Assembly: GCF_900116255.1 (NCBI RefSeq)
Contig: NZ_FPAI01000016.1
Location: forward strand, 1-64,000
Source of the DNA: Halolactibacillus miurensis
GTDB lineage: Bacteria; Bacillota; Bacilli; Bacillales; Amphibacillaceae
DNA: 64,000 nucleotides
Direction of reading: 5' to 3'
Below are positions 63,354 through 64,000 of this stretch, piece after piece (the stretch's first letter is position 1; the number at the start of each line of letters is the position of its first letter). The position numbers and the translations under genes are program-made. A model generated the notes under the pieces. The model did not search any database. It was given only the letters and a program-made list of their open reading frames with translations, and was not told the origin of the DNA.

Positions 63354-64000
63354 ATGAAGAAAAAACTATTACTAGCTTTACTTGCAAGTGCGATGTTGCT
63401 GTTAGCGGCATGCGGGGGAGAACAATCAGCTGATGGGGGCGAAGTGTTTGAATTTGGCGCCCAGTCTTATACCGATCCAAAGATTGCCGCTCAAATAGTG
63501 AAGATTTTAGTTGAAGAAAACACCGATCATGAAGTGACTATCACAGAAGATATTCAAGCAAGTCCACAAATTTTAGCGTCAATCGACCGTGAGGAATTTG
63601 ACTTTGCGATGTTATATTCAGGTGAGGTATACAACAATCACTTTGATGATGTTGAGTATTCAACCAATTCAGAACAAACAATTGAAAATGCGCAAAACTT
63701 ATTCGGTGAAGAATATGATATCACGTGGTTTGATTCAATCGGCTTTAAGAATGAATATGCGATTGCGATCCAAGGTCAACTACAAGATAGTGAAGGGATT
63801 GAAACGATTTCTGATTTAGAACCACTTGCAGGTGACTTACGTTTAGGAACAGACACCTCATGGGTTGAGCGAGATAACGATGGTTACCGCGGATTCCAAG
63901 ACGCCTATGGTTTTGAATTTGGTGACGTACGTGCAATGGAAGTGTCACTCATGTATGAAGGAATTAAAAATGATGAATTAGATGTTGTCACAGCTTATAC
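63354..64000 (+). CDS. opuCC: osmoprotectant-binding lipoprotein OpuCC (cut by window end)
   Basis: The first 215 residues of the substrate-binding protein. It has the signal peptide MKKKLLLALLASAMLLLAAC with the lipidated Cys at 20, then EFGAQSYTDPKIAAQIV and the OpuCC-type FDFAMLYSGEVYNNH. It binds betaine, carnitine, choline or related compounds outside the cell. AAAGGGG precedes the ATG. The reading frame is open to the last base, so only the C-terminus is missing. A small hairpin CTTCATC/GATGAAG lies in the 76-base gap after opuCB. Confidence 0.92.
   Translation, partial: MKKKLLLALLASAMLLLAACGGEQSADGGEVFEFGAQSYTDPKIAAQIVKILVEENTDHEVTITEDIQASPQILASIDREEFDFAMLYSGEVYNNHFDDVEYSTNSEQTIENAQNLFGEEYDITWFDSIGFKNEYAIAIQGQLQDSEGIETISDLEPLAGDLRLGTDTSWVERDNDGYRGFQDAYGFEFGDVRAMEVSLMYEGIKNDELDVVTAY

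Overview
The window is a stretch of chromosome from a motile, low-GC Gram-positive bacterium of the Bacillaceae type. The order yvyE ... degS-degU-degV-comFA-comFC-yvyF-flgM-flgN-flgK-flgL-yviE-fliW-csrA-hag is the Bacillus subtilis order with insertions. Lipoboxes, sigma-A, sigma-D and sigma-B type promoters, cre-like sites and U-run terminators are also of Bacillus kind. Acidic lipoproteins, an OpuC-type osmoprotectant importer and a group IIC intron relic resembling the Oceanobacillus iheyensis intron suggest a halotolerant or alkaliphilic relative; the genus cannot be fixed from the sequence alone.

Layout. 0-13 kb: PEP carboxylase, glycerol kinase behind a cre/promoter and an antiterminator-type leader, an aldo/keto reductase behind a cre and a leader terminator, YdjO, two tandem SurA-N lipoproteins, an aromatic-acid-exporter-like membrane protein, a PBP3-type transpeptidase in an operon with a class D sortase, and a VanZ-like protein. 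13-21 kb: yvyE, then a YesM/YesN two-component system with a sugar ABC importer (no ATPase) and a YesL-like protein, sitting between yvyE and degSU. 21-34.5 kb: DegS/DegU, DegV, ComFA/ComFC and the late flagellar operon with FliW, CsrA and two tandem flagellins. Each tandem flagellin gene has its own CsrA-type hairpin (ACAUGGAUGU).

34.5-46.3 kb: a flagellin-glycosylation island that is visibly AT-richer than its surroundings. It holds an unknown protein, a Maf-type (DUF115) glycosyltransferase, and a complete-looking GDP-linked legionaminic acid pathway (LegB, LegC, PtmE/LegX, LegH, LegI, LegG, LegF) interrupted by a 3-hydroxyacyl-CoA dehydrogenase. It ends with a third, divergent flagellin and a YjfB-like protein. 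The embedded dehydrogenase is the most interesting point: it suggests that the nonulosonic acid carries a 3-hydroxybutyryl group made in situ.

46.5-64 kb: a chemoreceptor, a lipid kinase, a frameshifted small gene, a P-type ATPase behind a yybP-ykoY (Mn2+) riboswitch, a PAS-GGDEF protein, a candidate structured RNA with its own terminator, and a cystine transporter (TcyP) with a palindromic operator and a long structured leader. A group IIC intron fragment follows the tcyP terminator. Then come an SGNH hydrolase, a small membrane protein with a sigma-B-like promoter, QueG, TrmL, and a GbsR/OpcR regulator divergent from opuCA-opuCB-opuCC. The 18-bp palindrome between the regulator and opuC is the likely operator; opuCC runs off the end.

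No rRNA, tRNA, CRISPR array, prophage or intact transposon was seen.
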